From Prionace glauca (Eukaryota; Chordata; Chondrichthyes; Carcharhiniformes; Carcharhinidae): a DNA stretch of 64,000 bases. A program made the translations under genes and the position numbers. The DNA is taken from contig CM075760.1 in NCBI GenBank assembly GCA_037974335.1, forward strand, positions 34,047,609-34,111,608, in the 5' to 3' direction. The notes under the pieces were generated by a model. That model saw nothing but the letters and a program-made list of their open reading frames with translations. It did not search any database and was not told the DNA's origin. Position 1 is the stretch's first letter. The number at the start of each line of letters is the position of its first letter. Of the stretch, positions 55,086 through 64,000 are shown piece after piece.

Positions 55086-55369
55086 ATTAGGGATGTAAGC
55101 GAAGTCCTCATCCTATGAGATAGTAAGTAAAACAACACCATTTGGCTTCTAGTTAAACATCACGGTTCATCTACTTCTCATCAAATCCTTCGACGGATGG
55201 GCTTCTCACCATTTCTGCTTCTCGAACCTGTGTTCTTTTTCAATCTGTTGTTGCTACAGTTTTGGCCTTTTGAAAGTGCTCCTAATTTATTTCGCCTCTC
55301 AACCCGCAATTGTGCCTTCAATAGCCTTGTTTCTGAGCTGGAGGATTCTCTAGGTTAACTCCTCACCGC

Positions 55370-55440
55370 CCCACCTGCTCCCCCTCCCTTCCCACCGCAA
55401 CCCCCCCCCCCTCCCCGCGCCCCTCATCCCCACATTTCCA
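55370..55440 (+). repeat. C-rich tract
   Basis: Polypyrimidine stretch with a run of about 10 C near 55400. Confidence 0.7.
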
Positions 55441-55526
55441 CTTCAGCTTCCTTACCTCCATTCCTTTAACAATTTTCCTGAAAAATTACCCCAACCACAG
55501 AACACCTTTCTGGTTTCTAACCCCGT

Positions 55527-56120
55527 AAAAAGTCTGACAACACTAGGTTTAAGTCCAACCGATTTATTTGATAGTAAACTCACAAGTTTTCGAGGTTAAG
55601 CTCTTCTTTAGGTGAATGGAGAGTTCTGGCCTCAGACAGAGCATATAAAGCACAGACAGTTTACAGATTACTGATTAGAATGCGAATCTTTACACCCAAC
55701 CTGCTGTTCAAGTCCTAAAGTGGCTGACAATGTGTGTGGAAGGAGCACTGATCACAGGTTAAAGAGATGTGTATTGTCTCCAGACAGCACAGGAGTGAGG
55801 TTTTGCAAACCCAGGCAAGTCACGGGGGTTACAGATAACATAAGAACCTGCTCCTATTTCTTATAAGAACATAAGAAATAGGAGCAGGAGTAGGCCATCT
55901 AGCCCCTCGAGCCTGCCCCGCCATTCAATAAGATCATGGCTGATCTGTCGTGACTCAGCTCCACCTTCCCGCCCTCTCCCCATAACCCTTCATCCCTTCT
56001 CTTATCAAAAACCCATCAACCCGTTTCTTAAAAATATTTAGCGAGGCAGCCTCCACCATAGTGCGACATGAACCCACGATCCCTGTTGAGACCGTCCTCA
56101 TGTATGCGGAACTAATCCCT
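55527..56120 (-). mobile_element. Penelope-like element end, interrupted by a LINE tip
   Basis: Same 3' sequence as at 38709 (AAAGTCTGACAACACTAGG, GAGCATATAAAGCACAGAC), interrupted at 55838-56059 by a CR1-like LINE tip. The GTGCGACATGAACCC text resumes after it. Confidence 0.75.
55838..56059 (-). mobile_element. CR1-like LINE 3' tip with snap-back end
   Basis: The last 200 bp of the young LINE family, minus strand, inside a Penelope-like element, with ATA on both sides. Its terminal 17 bp are also present inverted: 55847-55863 is the exact reverse complement of 55872-55888. Confidence 0.85.
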
Positions 56121-56327
56121 ACAGGTGTGCTGTGCCAAATATTTTTAGCTAGTGCTCATGTAGGATGACATGAACGATTTTAATCGGGTGCGGGTGCTTG
56201 ATTGGAATGGAATTGATAGTTGTATCGAAGAGGAAGTTTCTGCTGTCACAGCTGAGGTGATATATGTGACAGCAGCAGCAGCGGCAACAGCTGCTGAAGA
56301 GTTTTTGTACTGGCATGTATCACTGTG

Positions 56328-56342
56328 GGTATACGCTGGGAC
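56328..56342 (+). other. TCR D-delta segment 2 (12/23 RSS)
   Basis: A 15-bp core GGTATACGCTGGGAC. Left: nonamer AGTTTTTGT (56300-56308), a 12-bp spacer and perfect heptamer CACTGTG (56321-56327). Right: heptamer CACAGTA (56343-56349), an exact 23-bp spacer and nonamer ACAATAACC (56373-56381). Its layout matches D-delta 1. It lies only 250 bp before the first J. Confidence 0.9.
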
Positions 56343-56591
56343 CACAGTAGTTGAATCTCCCTTAACGCCTGTACAATAACCTCCCAGTCCCACGAGAGAA
56401 CATCAAGCTCTCTCAATAGCACCCTCACAATTCCACACTCCATCACCACCTTCCATCCCCACTGTGATATTCACCGAGTGTACACTATTACTGGTCTGAC
56501 CCTCCCCCAATCAAGGCACCGGGACAAGGTAGAGGGGCAGAGAGAGGTGGACGAGACCACAATGGATCCTGTTATGGAATCAAAGGGTGTG

Positions 56592-56654
56592 TAACATATG
56601 GAGAGACTGCAAAGCTCACCTTCGGCAATGGAACCAGGCTGATTGTAGAACCCA
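56592..56654 (+). CDS. TCR J segment 1
   Basis: The coding part includes ETAKLTFGNGTRLIVEP, with the FGxGT J motif, and ends one base into a codon at a perfect GTAAGT donor. The RSS is weak: GGATCCTGT (56564-56572), 12 bp, then GGGTGTG (56585-56591), where only the TGTG half of the heptamer is kept. As the first J after the D segments it is probably J-delta. The poor RSS may lower its use. Confidence 0.82.
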
Positions 56655-57174
56655 GTAAGTAACTAATCCTGGATAATTATCACTCAACATGTTATTTCCC
56701 CCCCCTGCGACTTCATTGCGAAGTTATTTCAATTATCACTGTTGTTGTATGGACCGAGTGAACAGAACTCGTTGGGAATCCAAAGAGCAGCCTCACTGAA
56801 TGCTGAGATAGAGCAGATGTGAGCTTCATTGTTTCAAAAATTCAGGATTATTTCCTTAAAATATTTAACTGGCCTTTACCATGAAAACCCACCTGGGTAG
56901 CGAGCAAGGAGACTTGTTACCGAAATGGCTGTGTGCAATTCAATTAAATAATTCATTGACAGCTAGTTAGAAGAGGCACACCCCGATAAAGTCACCGAGT
57001 CATAGAGATAGGCAGCTCTGTAAAAGCCACTTAAGCCTAATGAGGGGCAGTCATAGAGTAGACAGGAAGATACTTATCCTCATTTTAGAGGGATCAATGA
57101 GCATTTTGGGGGGCCGGGTAGGGGGTGGTGGGTAATGCATTGATTGTGGTACGGGGTAGGAGAGTTAGAGGGAA
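56655..57174. other. J1 to LINE interval, no gene
   Basis: No further J motif was seen. Confidence 0.4.
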
Positions 57175-57690
57175 TGTGAAGAGAACTTTTTCACCCAAAG
57201 GGTGATGGAGTCTGGAATTCACTGACAGAGACCCTCACTACACTTGATTGTAAACTTTTGGTGCCATATTATGCACCGCAATGGGCCAAGTGCTGGCAAT
57301 GGGATTAGAAAAGTCAGCTAAATTGTCTTTGGCCGGGGCGGACACGATGGGTCGAATGGCCTTTAATATACTATAGACTTCTCTCTTATTCCCTTGCGGG
57401 AGAGTCCAGGACCAGAGGTTAAATCCCAGAATAAGGGGTTGCCGATTTAAAGAGAGAGATGATGAAGAATTTCTTCCTTCAGATGGTACCGAATCTGTGG
57501 ACTTCTTTACAGCAGAGAGGTGTATAGACTGCCGTTAAGTGTTTTCAATGCTGGGATAGACAGATTTTTAATCCGCCCGGAAACGAGGGCCATGGGAACA
57601 CTGTTGGAAAATTGAGTTGAGAATTATCACATCAGATCGGTGGTGATCTCATTTAATGATGGGTGAACCGAATAGCTTCCTTCTGCTCAG
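57175..57690 (+). mobile_element. Two old CR1-type LINE 3' ends
   Basis: 57175-57375 (TTTTTCACCCAAAGGGTGATG; GGCGGACACGATGGGTCGAA) and 57390-57690 (TCTAGGACCAGAG-like start, ATGATGAAGAATTTCTTCC) are separate decayed 3' regions. Confidence 0.65.
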
Positions 57691-57721
57691 GGAGAAGTAT
57701 CAGGGGAGATGGAAAAAGTGA

Positions 57722-58040
57722 ATCATGCAATCTCTACAGTGCAGAAGGATACCGTTCGGCCCATCGAGTCTGCACCAACCACAATCCCATGCAGGCCCGA
57801 TATACGCCACATATTTACCTTGCTAATATCCCTGACACTACCATCAGTTTAGCTTGGCCAATCAACCTAACCCGCACATCTTTGGACTATGGGAGGAAAC
57901 AGCAGCATCCAAAGGAAACCCACGCAGACACGGGGAGAACGTGCAAACTCCACGCCGGCAGTGACCCGAAGCCGGAATTGAATCCGAATCCCTGGCTGTG
58001 AGGCTGCAGTGCTAACCATTGTGCCACTGTGCCGCCCTCC
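57722..58040 (-). mobile_element. tRNA-derived SINE, full length
   Basis: The most complete copy of the main SINE, about 318 bp. On the minus strand it starts GGCGGCACAGTGGCACAATG (A-box-like) with a B-box-like GGATTCAATTCC. A central TGCGTGGGTTTCC region follows, and the tail ends CACTGTAGAGATTGCATGAT. Other copies lie at 22730, 23275, 28801 and 30440. Confidence 0.82.
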
Positions 58041-58094
58041 ATCAATTTCTTGTCCAAATATTGTGCTCTTTAAAATATTTTATTAACAGTGGGA

Positions 58095-58172
58095 ACTAAG
58101 TGTGTGTGTGTGTGTGTGCGTGTGTGTGTGGTGGGGGAGAGGCGGTGGGGGTAGGGGGTGGGGGTGGATGAA
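58095..58172 (+). repeat. (GT)n followed by G-rich tract
   Basis: About 15 GT/GC units, then GGTGGGGGAGAGG and several GGGGG runs. It can form a G-quadruplex and lies about 110 bp before the J2 RSS. Confidence 0.85.
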
Positions 58173-58304
58173 CAGGGTGCAAATGGTTATATTTGGTTCG
58201 AAGAGAAGCTAATTAAAAGGAGTAAGAATAACTCAAAGTGAATATCAGCTAGGTCTGTGTTCATGTGGCTGGGTCTATATTTTGTCATAAGTATTATCAC
58301 TGTG

Positions 58305-58360
58305 CATTGAAACTGACAAGCTTGTCTTCGGCAAAGGGACAAAACTCACTGTGGAGCCCA
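58305..58360 (+). CDS. TCR J segment 2
   Basis: RSS ATATTTTGT (58277-58285), 12-bp spacer, perfect heptamer CACTGTG (58298-58304). The coding part reads ETDKLVFGKGTKLTVEP, with FGKGT, and ends in phase 1 at GTAAGT. A complete, functional-looking J. Confidence 0.9.
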
Positions 58361-58962
58361 GTAAGTCCTCAATTATCTTCCACCGTGACTTATTTGCGGT
58401 AGGCAGACAACTGAAAATTTCAGTTCGAATATATCGCATCAAAGTTTTCAACCAGTATCAACTTTTGGGGAGGAGAGATAATATAATGGCCATTAATAAC
58501 GTGGGGAAGTCCTGTGGCATATCGTGTTAAAGTCTCTGCCCCTGAGCCAAAAACGTCGGGTTCGGGTCCTAATCAATGTACTTGATGACCAAGGAAGGTG
58601 AATTTATAATGTGGCCCAACACGAGTGTTAAGAGTAGGAGAGACTCCTGCTCAAAAACAGATTTGATATGCAGCCTTGATCTCTAAGCCCCGAGCAACAG
58701 TACAGCGACCTGTTCCAGAAATAACAAGCTCTAGAAGCTAATTAATTCTGCCTTTGTGCAGCACTAAGTGCAGGAAGTGAATTTGGGGTTAGATGTTCTT
58801 ATTGTTATAGAATCGTATAAGATTCATTGTCCCTCTTTTGCCAGTAAATGTATTTTAAGGTTAACACTTCGCACACCACTGCAGTTTTCCAAGCATCCAG
58901 CCCATTAGTCAGTATCCCAGTTTCCTTGCGATGAGAGTTAGTCAGAAACTGAATGACCTTAT
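58361..58962. other. J2-J3 interval, no gene
   Basis: No J motif or clear repeat. Confidence 0.4.
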
Positions 58963-58990
58963 GCATTTGTAGCTTTCTGCTGGCAATGTG

Positions 58991-59064
58991 TTACGGTGCT
59001 TATTATTATGACGGTACTTTGAAACTCACCTTTGGCAGCGGAATCCAACTGAATGATGTGCCAA
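58991..59064 (+). CDS. TCR J segment 3
   Basis: Heptamer CAATGTG (58984-58990) is preceded by a weak nonamer TGCATTTGT with a 12-13 bp spacer. The coding part reads YYDGTLKLTFGSGIQLNDVP and ends at a GTAAGT donor in phase 1. The usual Thr after FGxG is Ile, and the following LTV pattern is altered (LNDV), so the domain may fold less well. Confidence 0.78.
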
Positions 59065-59229
59065 GTAAGTGCCAGCTGCTTTCTCTTTACCCTTCGACAG
59101 ACTTTTCTGTTGAACCAGCGTCTAACTAAAGGTGACAGAGAGAGAAAATAATTAATTAATTCAAATTAATAATAAGTTCTTACATGGATCAACATACCAC
59201 TAGATTGCTAAGTAGAGAGGCAGAGATCC

Positions 59230-59460
59230 AGGGGATATAATCAATGAATTCGCAGATGACAGAAGAAGTGGTGGTGAGGTGAATGGAGAGGAGGAAAGCC
59301 TTAAATCATAATGCAATACAGAGGGAATTGGGCAGAGCAATGGTCAAATGGGCAGTGCAGTGGAAAATTGAAATTTAACGTAAGAAGTGTGAGATGACAC
59401 ATTTTGGGAGGACTAACATGGCAAGAGAATACAGAGAAGTTGATGAAACCCTGCATGGAA
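59230..59460 (+). mobile_element. CR1-type LINE RT fragment
   Basis: TTCGCAGATGACA (FADD region) to GTGAGATGACACATTTTGGG (the CEVxHFG block). Short and decayed. Confidence 0.6.
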
Positions 59461-59667
59461 GAAACATTAAACTTCTATCTCTGTGTTGTACTTTTGTGAA
59501 ATGGAGAAAATCAAATATAATTGGAGTTAGTTGGGAGGTGGTTTCGGGGAGAGACATTGTTCATTTTCTTCTTGCAATTTGAATCCTAACCTATAGGCAA
59601 AACACCAAGAAAGACAACAACGACATACTGTTCCCACGAGATTAATCGATTTGTTTCTCATTGCCAA

Positions 59668-59735
59668 TGACAGCATCACCCCCACTGATGAAAAGCTGAT
59701 TTTTGGCACTGGAACTAAAGTCACTGTGAATCCCA
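59668..59735 (+). CDS. TCR J segment 4, donor site altered
   Basis: The coding part reads DEKLIFGTGTKVTVNP, with the FGTGT motif. The expected donor GTAAGT after CCCA is ATAAGC, so the GT is lost. The upstream heptamer CAATGAC and nonamer are poor. It should rearrange badly and splice badly, so it is likely a J pseudogene. Confidence 0.72.
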
Positions 59736-60236
59736 ATAAGCATCCTCGCAAAATGTAATAATGAAGCACTGCGGATGCAGAAAATCTGAACAATATTTAC
59801 TGAGAATGAAATTCTCATTTGTAAAGTGGATAGAAATATATGTCATATGGAACTAACAGGCTAGAAGAGGGAATTTAATTTAAATTGGTGGATGGGAAAT
59901 ACTTTTCTTTCAAGATATAATTTGCCCTGGCTATTGAAGTCAGCAGAATCTGAAATTGAACTCAAAACTCAAACTCAGGAGAAATAAGATATAAATAAAT
60001 CATATATTTTGGCTCATCTGGTTCGGTTTAATTATTTATCACATTGTGTACAGATGTGCGAGCACTAGAACTTCAAAGCAACTATGCAACCTAATAAGAC
60101 ATTTAAAACGAGGGCCTGAGTGGGATTGTGTTCAGTGCAGACTGGATGGGCTGAAGGGCCTCTTTCTGCACTGCAGGGTTCTATGATTGTATGATTCTAT
60201 GTGCTAAATGACATCTGCATCTTCACTCCAATGGTA
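59736..60236. other. J4-J5 interval with a SINE tail
   Basis: 60108-60205 is the tail of the main SINE (GCAGACTGGATGGGCTGAAG, GGGTTCTATGATTGTATGAT). The rest is unassigned AT-rich DNA. Confidence 0.5.
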
Positions 60237-60264
60237 AGTTTATGTCTGTGCCCTTTGCACTATG

Positions 60265-60321
60265 CATTGTGATGATCCATGAAGCTTACATTTGGCAGAG
60301 GCACACAGTTGACTGTGCTAA
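60265..60321 (+). CDS. TCR J segment 5
   Basis: RSS AGTTTATGT (60237-60245), 12-bp spacer, heptamer CACTATG (60258-60264). The coding part includes SMKLTFGRGTQLTVL, with FGRGT, and ends in phase 1 at GTGGGT. A stop codon (TGA) lies a few bases into the unrearranged 5' end in this frame. Trimming at the join would remove it. The LINE copy F begins 180 bp downstream. Confidence 0.82.
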
Positions 60322-60498
60322 GTGGGTACGATTGGAAGTTACATTCATTTTGTTTCACGCAGGTTATTTTTTCGCTGTATGGTGTCTGATAAATAGCAAG
60401 TAGGCAACGATACAAAGTATTACATGGAATACAATTGAAGGCATTTTGTCTGCAAGGTGAGCTTCAAAAAGATAGGGAGACAGCTAGCTGAGGACTCA

Positions 60499-61974
60499 TG
60501 GAAAACGGCTAATGTTACGCCGTTGTTTAAGAAGGGTGCCAGGCAAAAGGCGGGGAATTATAGGCCGGTTAGTTTAACGTCTGTGGTAGGTAAAATGTTA
60601 GAAACCGTCATTAAGGAGGAAATAGCGAGGCATCTTGAGGGGAATTGCTTGATAGGGCGGACGCAACACGGTTTCATTAAAGGGAAGTCGTGTCTGACAA
60701 ATTTACTGGAGTTCTATGAGGATGTGTCTAGGGCAGTGGATGGAGGAGAGCCGGTGGATGTGGTCTTTCTGGATTTTCAGAAGGCGTTTGACAAGGTACC
60801 TCACAAGAGGTTATTGCAGAAGGTCAGGGGACATGGAGTTGGGGGTAGGGTGTTAGCGTGGATAGAGGATTGGTTGTCAAATAGGAGGCAGAGAGTGGGG
60901 GTCAATGGATGCTATTCGGATTGGCGGTTGGTGACTAGTGGGGTGCCCCAGGGGTCGGTGCTGGGGCCTCAGCTATTTACCATTTATATAGATGATCTGG
61001 AGGAGGGAACCGAGTGCAGGGTGTCGAAATTTGCTGATGACACCAAGATTGGGGGAAAGGCAAATTGTGCGGAGGGTGTGGAGAGTCTGCAGAAGGATCT
61101 AGATAGGCTGGGCGAATGGGCCAGGAAATGGCAAATGGAATTTAATGTTGGCAAGTGTGAGGTGGTCCACTTTGGTAGGGGGAATGGTAGGAAGGACTAT
61201 TACTTACGGGGCGAAAAACTGCAGCAGGCGACGGTGCAGAGGGACCTCCGGGTCCTTGTGCATGAGTCGCAAAAACCCAGCTTGCAGGTGCAGCAGGTGG
61301 TCAGGAAGGCGAATGGGATGCTGGCCTTCATAGCGAAGGGGATTGAATATAAAAGTAGGGAGGTCTTGCTGCAGCTGTATAGGGCATTGGTGAGGCCGCA
61401 GCTGGAGTACTGTGTGCAGTTTTGGGCGCCGCACCTGCGCAAGGATGTTTTGGCCCTGGAGGGAGTGCAGAGGAGGTTTACTCGGCTGATACCGGAGTTG
61501 AGGGGATTGAGCTATGAGGAAAGGCTGAATAAACTAGGCTTGTACTCGTTGGAGTTTAGAAGAATGAGGGGAGATCTCATTGAGACGTATAAGATGATGA
61601 ATGGGATGGATAGGATAGAGGTGGAGAGACTGTTCCCGCTCAAAAAAGACAGTAGGACTAGGGGGCACAGCCTCAAGATAAAGGGGTGCGGTTTAGAACA
61701 GAGTTGAGGAGGAACTTCTTCACTCAAAGGGTGGTGAATCTCTGGAATTCTCTGCCCGTTGAAGTGGTGGAGGCTGCCTCGCTAAATATTTTTAAGAAAC
61801 GGGTTGATGGGTTTTTGATAAGAGAAGGGATTAAGGGTTATGGGGAGAGGGCGGGAAGGTGGAGCTGAGTCACGACAGATCAGCCATGATCTTATTGAAT
61901 GGCGGGGCAGGCTCGAAGGGCCGGATGGCCTACTCCTGCTCCTATTTCTTATGTTCTTATGTTCTTATGTTCTT
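60499..61974 (+). mobile_element. CR1-like LINE copy F, 5'-truncated
   Basis: Starts in the RT at TGGAAAACGGCTAATGTTAC, the same base at which copy A begins at window position 1. It is nearly identical to copy C through [15 protein letters not shown] and the C-terminal region. One small deletion near 61686 ends the frame early. It finishes with four TTCTTATG units. Recent. Confidence 0.93.
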
Positions 61975-62044
61975 AGACATGCTGCAGATAGCAGGCCAAT
62001 TTTTGGGCCTCATCAATGTGACAGGCATAGATGGCTGTCTCATA

Positions 62045-64000
62045 GAAACTTAGAAACGTAAAAGATCATAGCAGGAGGAGGCCATTCGGCCCTTTGAGCC
62101 TGCTTTGCCCTTCAGTATGATCATGGCTGATCGCCCAACTCAATGGCCCGGTCCTCCTTTCTCCCCAAAACCTTTGATCCCATTCGCTCTAAGTGTTATA
62201 TCTAGCCACTTCTTGAATACATTCAATGTTTTGGCATCTACTATTTCCTGTGGTAATGAATTCCACAGGCTCGCCACTCTTTGGTGAAGGAATATCTCTT
62301 CACCACCGTCCTAAATGGTTTGCCACAAATCCTCAGACTGTGACCCCTTGTTCTGGACACCTCCACCATCAGGAATATCCTCCCTGCATCTACCCTGACT
62401 TGTCCTGTTAGAATTTTGTAAGTCTCTATAAGATCCCCCCTCATTCGGCTGAACTCCAGCTAAAAGAGTCCTAACCTCCTTAATCTCTCCTCATACATCA
62501 GCTCCGCCATCCCCGGATTCAGCCTGGTAAAGCTTCACTGCAGTCCATCGAGAGCAAACACATCACAGAGATATAGAAAAGCTACAGCACAAACAGGACG
62601 TTCGGCCCACAAGTTGCGCCGATCTTATCTCTACCTCTGGGCTTACCTATAACCCTCAATCCTATTAAGTCCAATGTACTCATCCAGAAGTCTCTTAAAA
62701 GACCCTTCCTAGAAAAGGAGACCAAAACTGCACACAATATTCTCGGTGCGGCCTCACCAAGTCCCTGTATAATTGCAATGACAATCCCTGCTCCTGTACT
62801 CAAAACCTCTCGCAATGAAGGCCAACACGCCATTTGCCTTCTTTACTGCCTGCTGCACCTGCATGCCTAACTTCAGCGACTGTTGAATAAGAACATCCAG
62901 ATCTCCATGCAAACTCTCCTCCCCTAATTTATAGCCATTCTGGTAGTAATCTACCTTCTTGTTTTTGCTTCCAAAGTGAATAACCTCACGTTTATCAGAT
63001 TATACTGCATCTACCATTGATCTGACAACTCACACAACCTGTCCAGATCAGGCTGAAGGATCTCTGCACCTTCGTCACAGCTCACCCTCCCATCCAACTC
63101 GATACCATCTGCAAATCTTGACTTGTTATATTTTGTTCCCTCGTCCAAATTACGAATATACATTGTGAATAGCTGGCGTCCCAATACCGATCACTCCAAG
63201 AGATACTGCCTGCCAATTTGTAAATGACCTATTAATTCCTACTCTTTATTTCCTCTCTGTCAATCAGTTTTCTGTTGATCTAAGTGCACTTCCCCCAATT
63301 CCATGCAATTTCAATTTGCCTGATAATCTCTTTTGTGGGACATTGTCAAACGATTTCTTAAAGTCCAAATGTACCACATCGACTGGCTCCCTCTTGCCAA
63401 CCCTATTCCGTACATCTTCAAATAATTCCAACAGATCTGTCAAGCATGATTTCCCCTTCATAAATCCATGCTGAGTCTGTCTGATCCTGCCACTGCTTTC
63501 AAAATACTCCGCTATAAGTAATTGATAATGGATTCGAGAATTTTCCCCTCTATTGATGTTAGGCTTAGTGGTCTATAAATTCCTGTTTTCTCTCTACCTC
63601 CTTTTTCGAATATTGGAAAAACATTAGCTACCCTCCAATTTGCAGGGATGGTTCCAGAGTCTATATAATCCCTGAAGATTACCATTAATGCATGCACTAT
63701 TCCTAGAGCCACTTCTGGGATGAACTCTGGGATGTAGATAACCAGACCCTGGGGATTTATCCACATTCAATCTCATCAATTTTCCCAGCAACATTTCTCT
63801 ACTAATGTTGATCTCGCTCAGTTCTTACCTCTCACTTAATTTTGCATTCTTCAACATTTCTGGTTTCTGATTTGTGTCCTTATTTGTAAAGATAGAACAA
63901 ATGCATGTATTCAGCTGGTCAGCCATTTCTTTTTCTCCTATTATACATTCCCTCGTCTCTGTCTGTAGGGGTTCTACATTTAGTTTCAGTCTTTATGTTC
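62045..64000 (-). mobile_element. Old CR1-type LINE, third subfamily, running off the window
   Basis: A minus-strand element with 3' end near 62045 (AAAGATCATAGCAGGAGGAG). It runs through the C-terminal part (62241-62444, RIFLMVEVSRTRGHSLRICG), the RT core (63264-63461, MKGKSCLTDLLELFEDVRNR, VHLDFKKSFDNVPQ) and the RT start (63512-63766, FRDYIDSGTIPANWRVANVF). Many breaks. It continues past 64000. Confidence 0.82.

Noticed and set aside
61977-64000. TCR constant-region exon near the right edge
   Set aside because: The region reads as CR1 LINE on the minus strand. No C-domain motif was found.

Overview
This window looks like part of a cartilaginous-fish (shark) genome. It lies across the variable end of a T-cell receptor alpha/delta (TRA/TRD) locus. 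Three things point to this: TCR-type and IgHV-like V segments with 23-bp recombination signal sequences (RSS) next to D and J segments; a NAR-TCR cassette, an arrangement known from cartilaginous fishes; and dense CR1-type LINEs, tRNA-derived SINEs and C2H2 zinc-finger genes of a kind common in shark genomes. No TCR constant exon is visible, so C-delta/C-alpha should lie beyond the right edge. The species cannot be determined from the sequence.

Layout. 0-15 kb: a C2H2 zinc-finger gene with a GC-rich, NRF1-like promoter, young CR1-like LINE copies, and a second zinc-finger gene (minus strand) cut by a full-length CR1-like LINE (10506-15235). That LINE has two intact ORFs and a 5' region of tandem 199-bp monomers. 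15-33 kb: scattered V segments in both orientations. Three look intact (20.9 kb minus, 24.1 kb plus, 32.1 kb plus) and five are broken. Between them lie LINE/SINE debris, an intact tRNA-Lys and two tRNA-like fossils. 33-35.5 kb: LINE debris.

35.8-41.3 kb is the most interesting part: a complete NAR-TCR unit. It has a leader, a NAR-type V (23-RSS), a D with 12-bp RSS on both sides, a J with a 23-RSS, then a leaderless supporting V whose exon phase fits the NAR J donor and which carries its own 23-RSS. The two V domains carry the paired extra cysteines expected of NAR-TCR. Just past the supporting V, its RSS is repeated as a roughly 60-bp tandem array. 41.4-48.5 kb is nested LINE and GIY-YIG (Penelope-like) element sequence. 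At 50.3 kb is an IgHV-like V segment, followed at 51.2 kb by a D-delta (12/23 RSS). A second D-delta lies at 56.3 kb, and five J segments run from 56.6 to 60.3 kb. The right end is LINE sequence.

How the parts work together: V(23)-(12)D(23)-(12)J is the normal TCR-delta rearrangement path and could use the V-alpha/delta, IgHV-like or supporting V segments. The NAR V-D-J uses an IgH-like code, 23-(12 D 12)-23, which keeps its D and J from joining the TCR-delta D/J set. The NAR VDJ exon would instead be spliced to a separately rearranged supporting V-D-J, giving a three-domain receptor chain. All coordinates, motifs, spacers and reading phases were read by eye. No database search was run.
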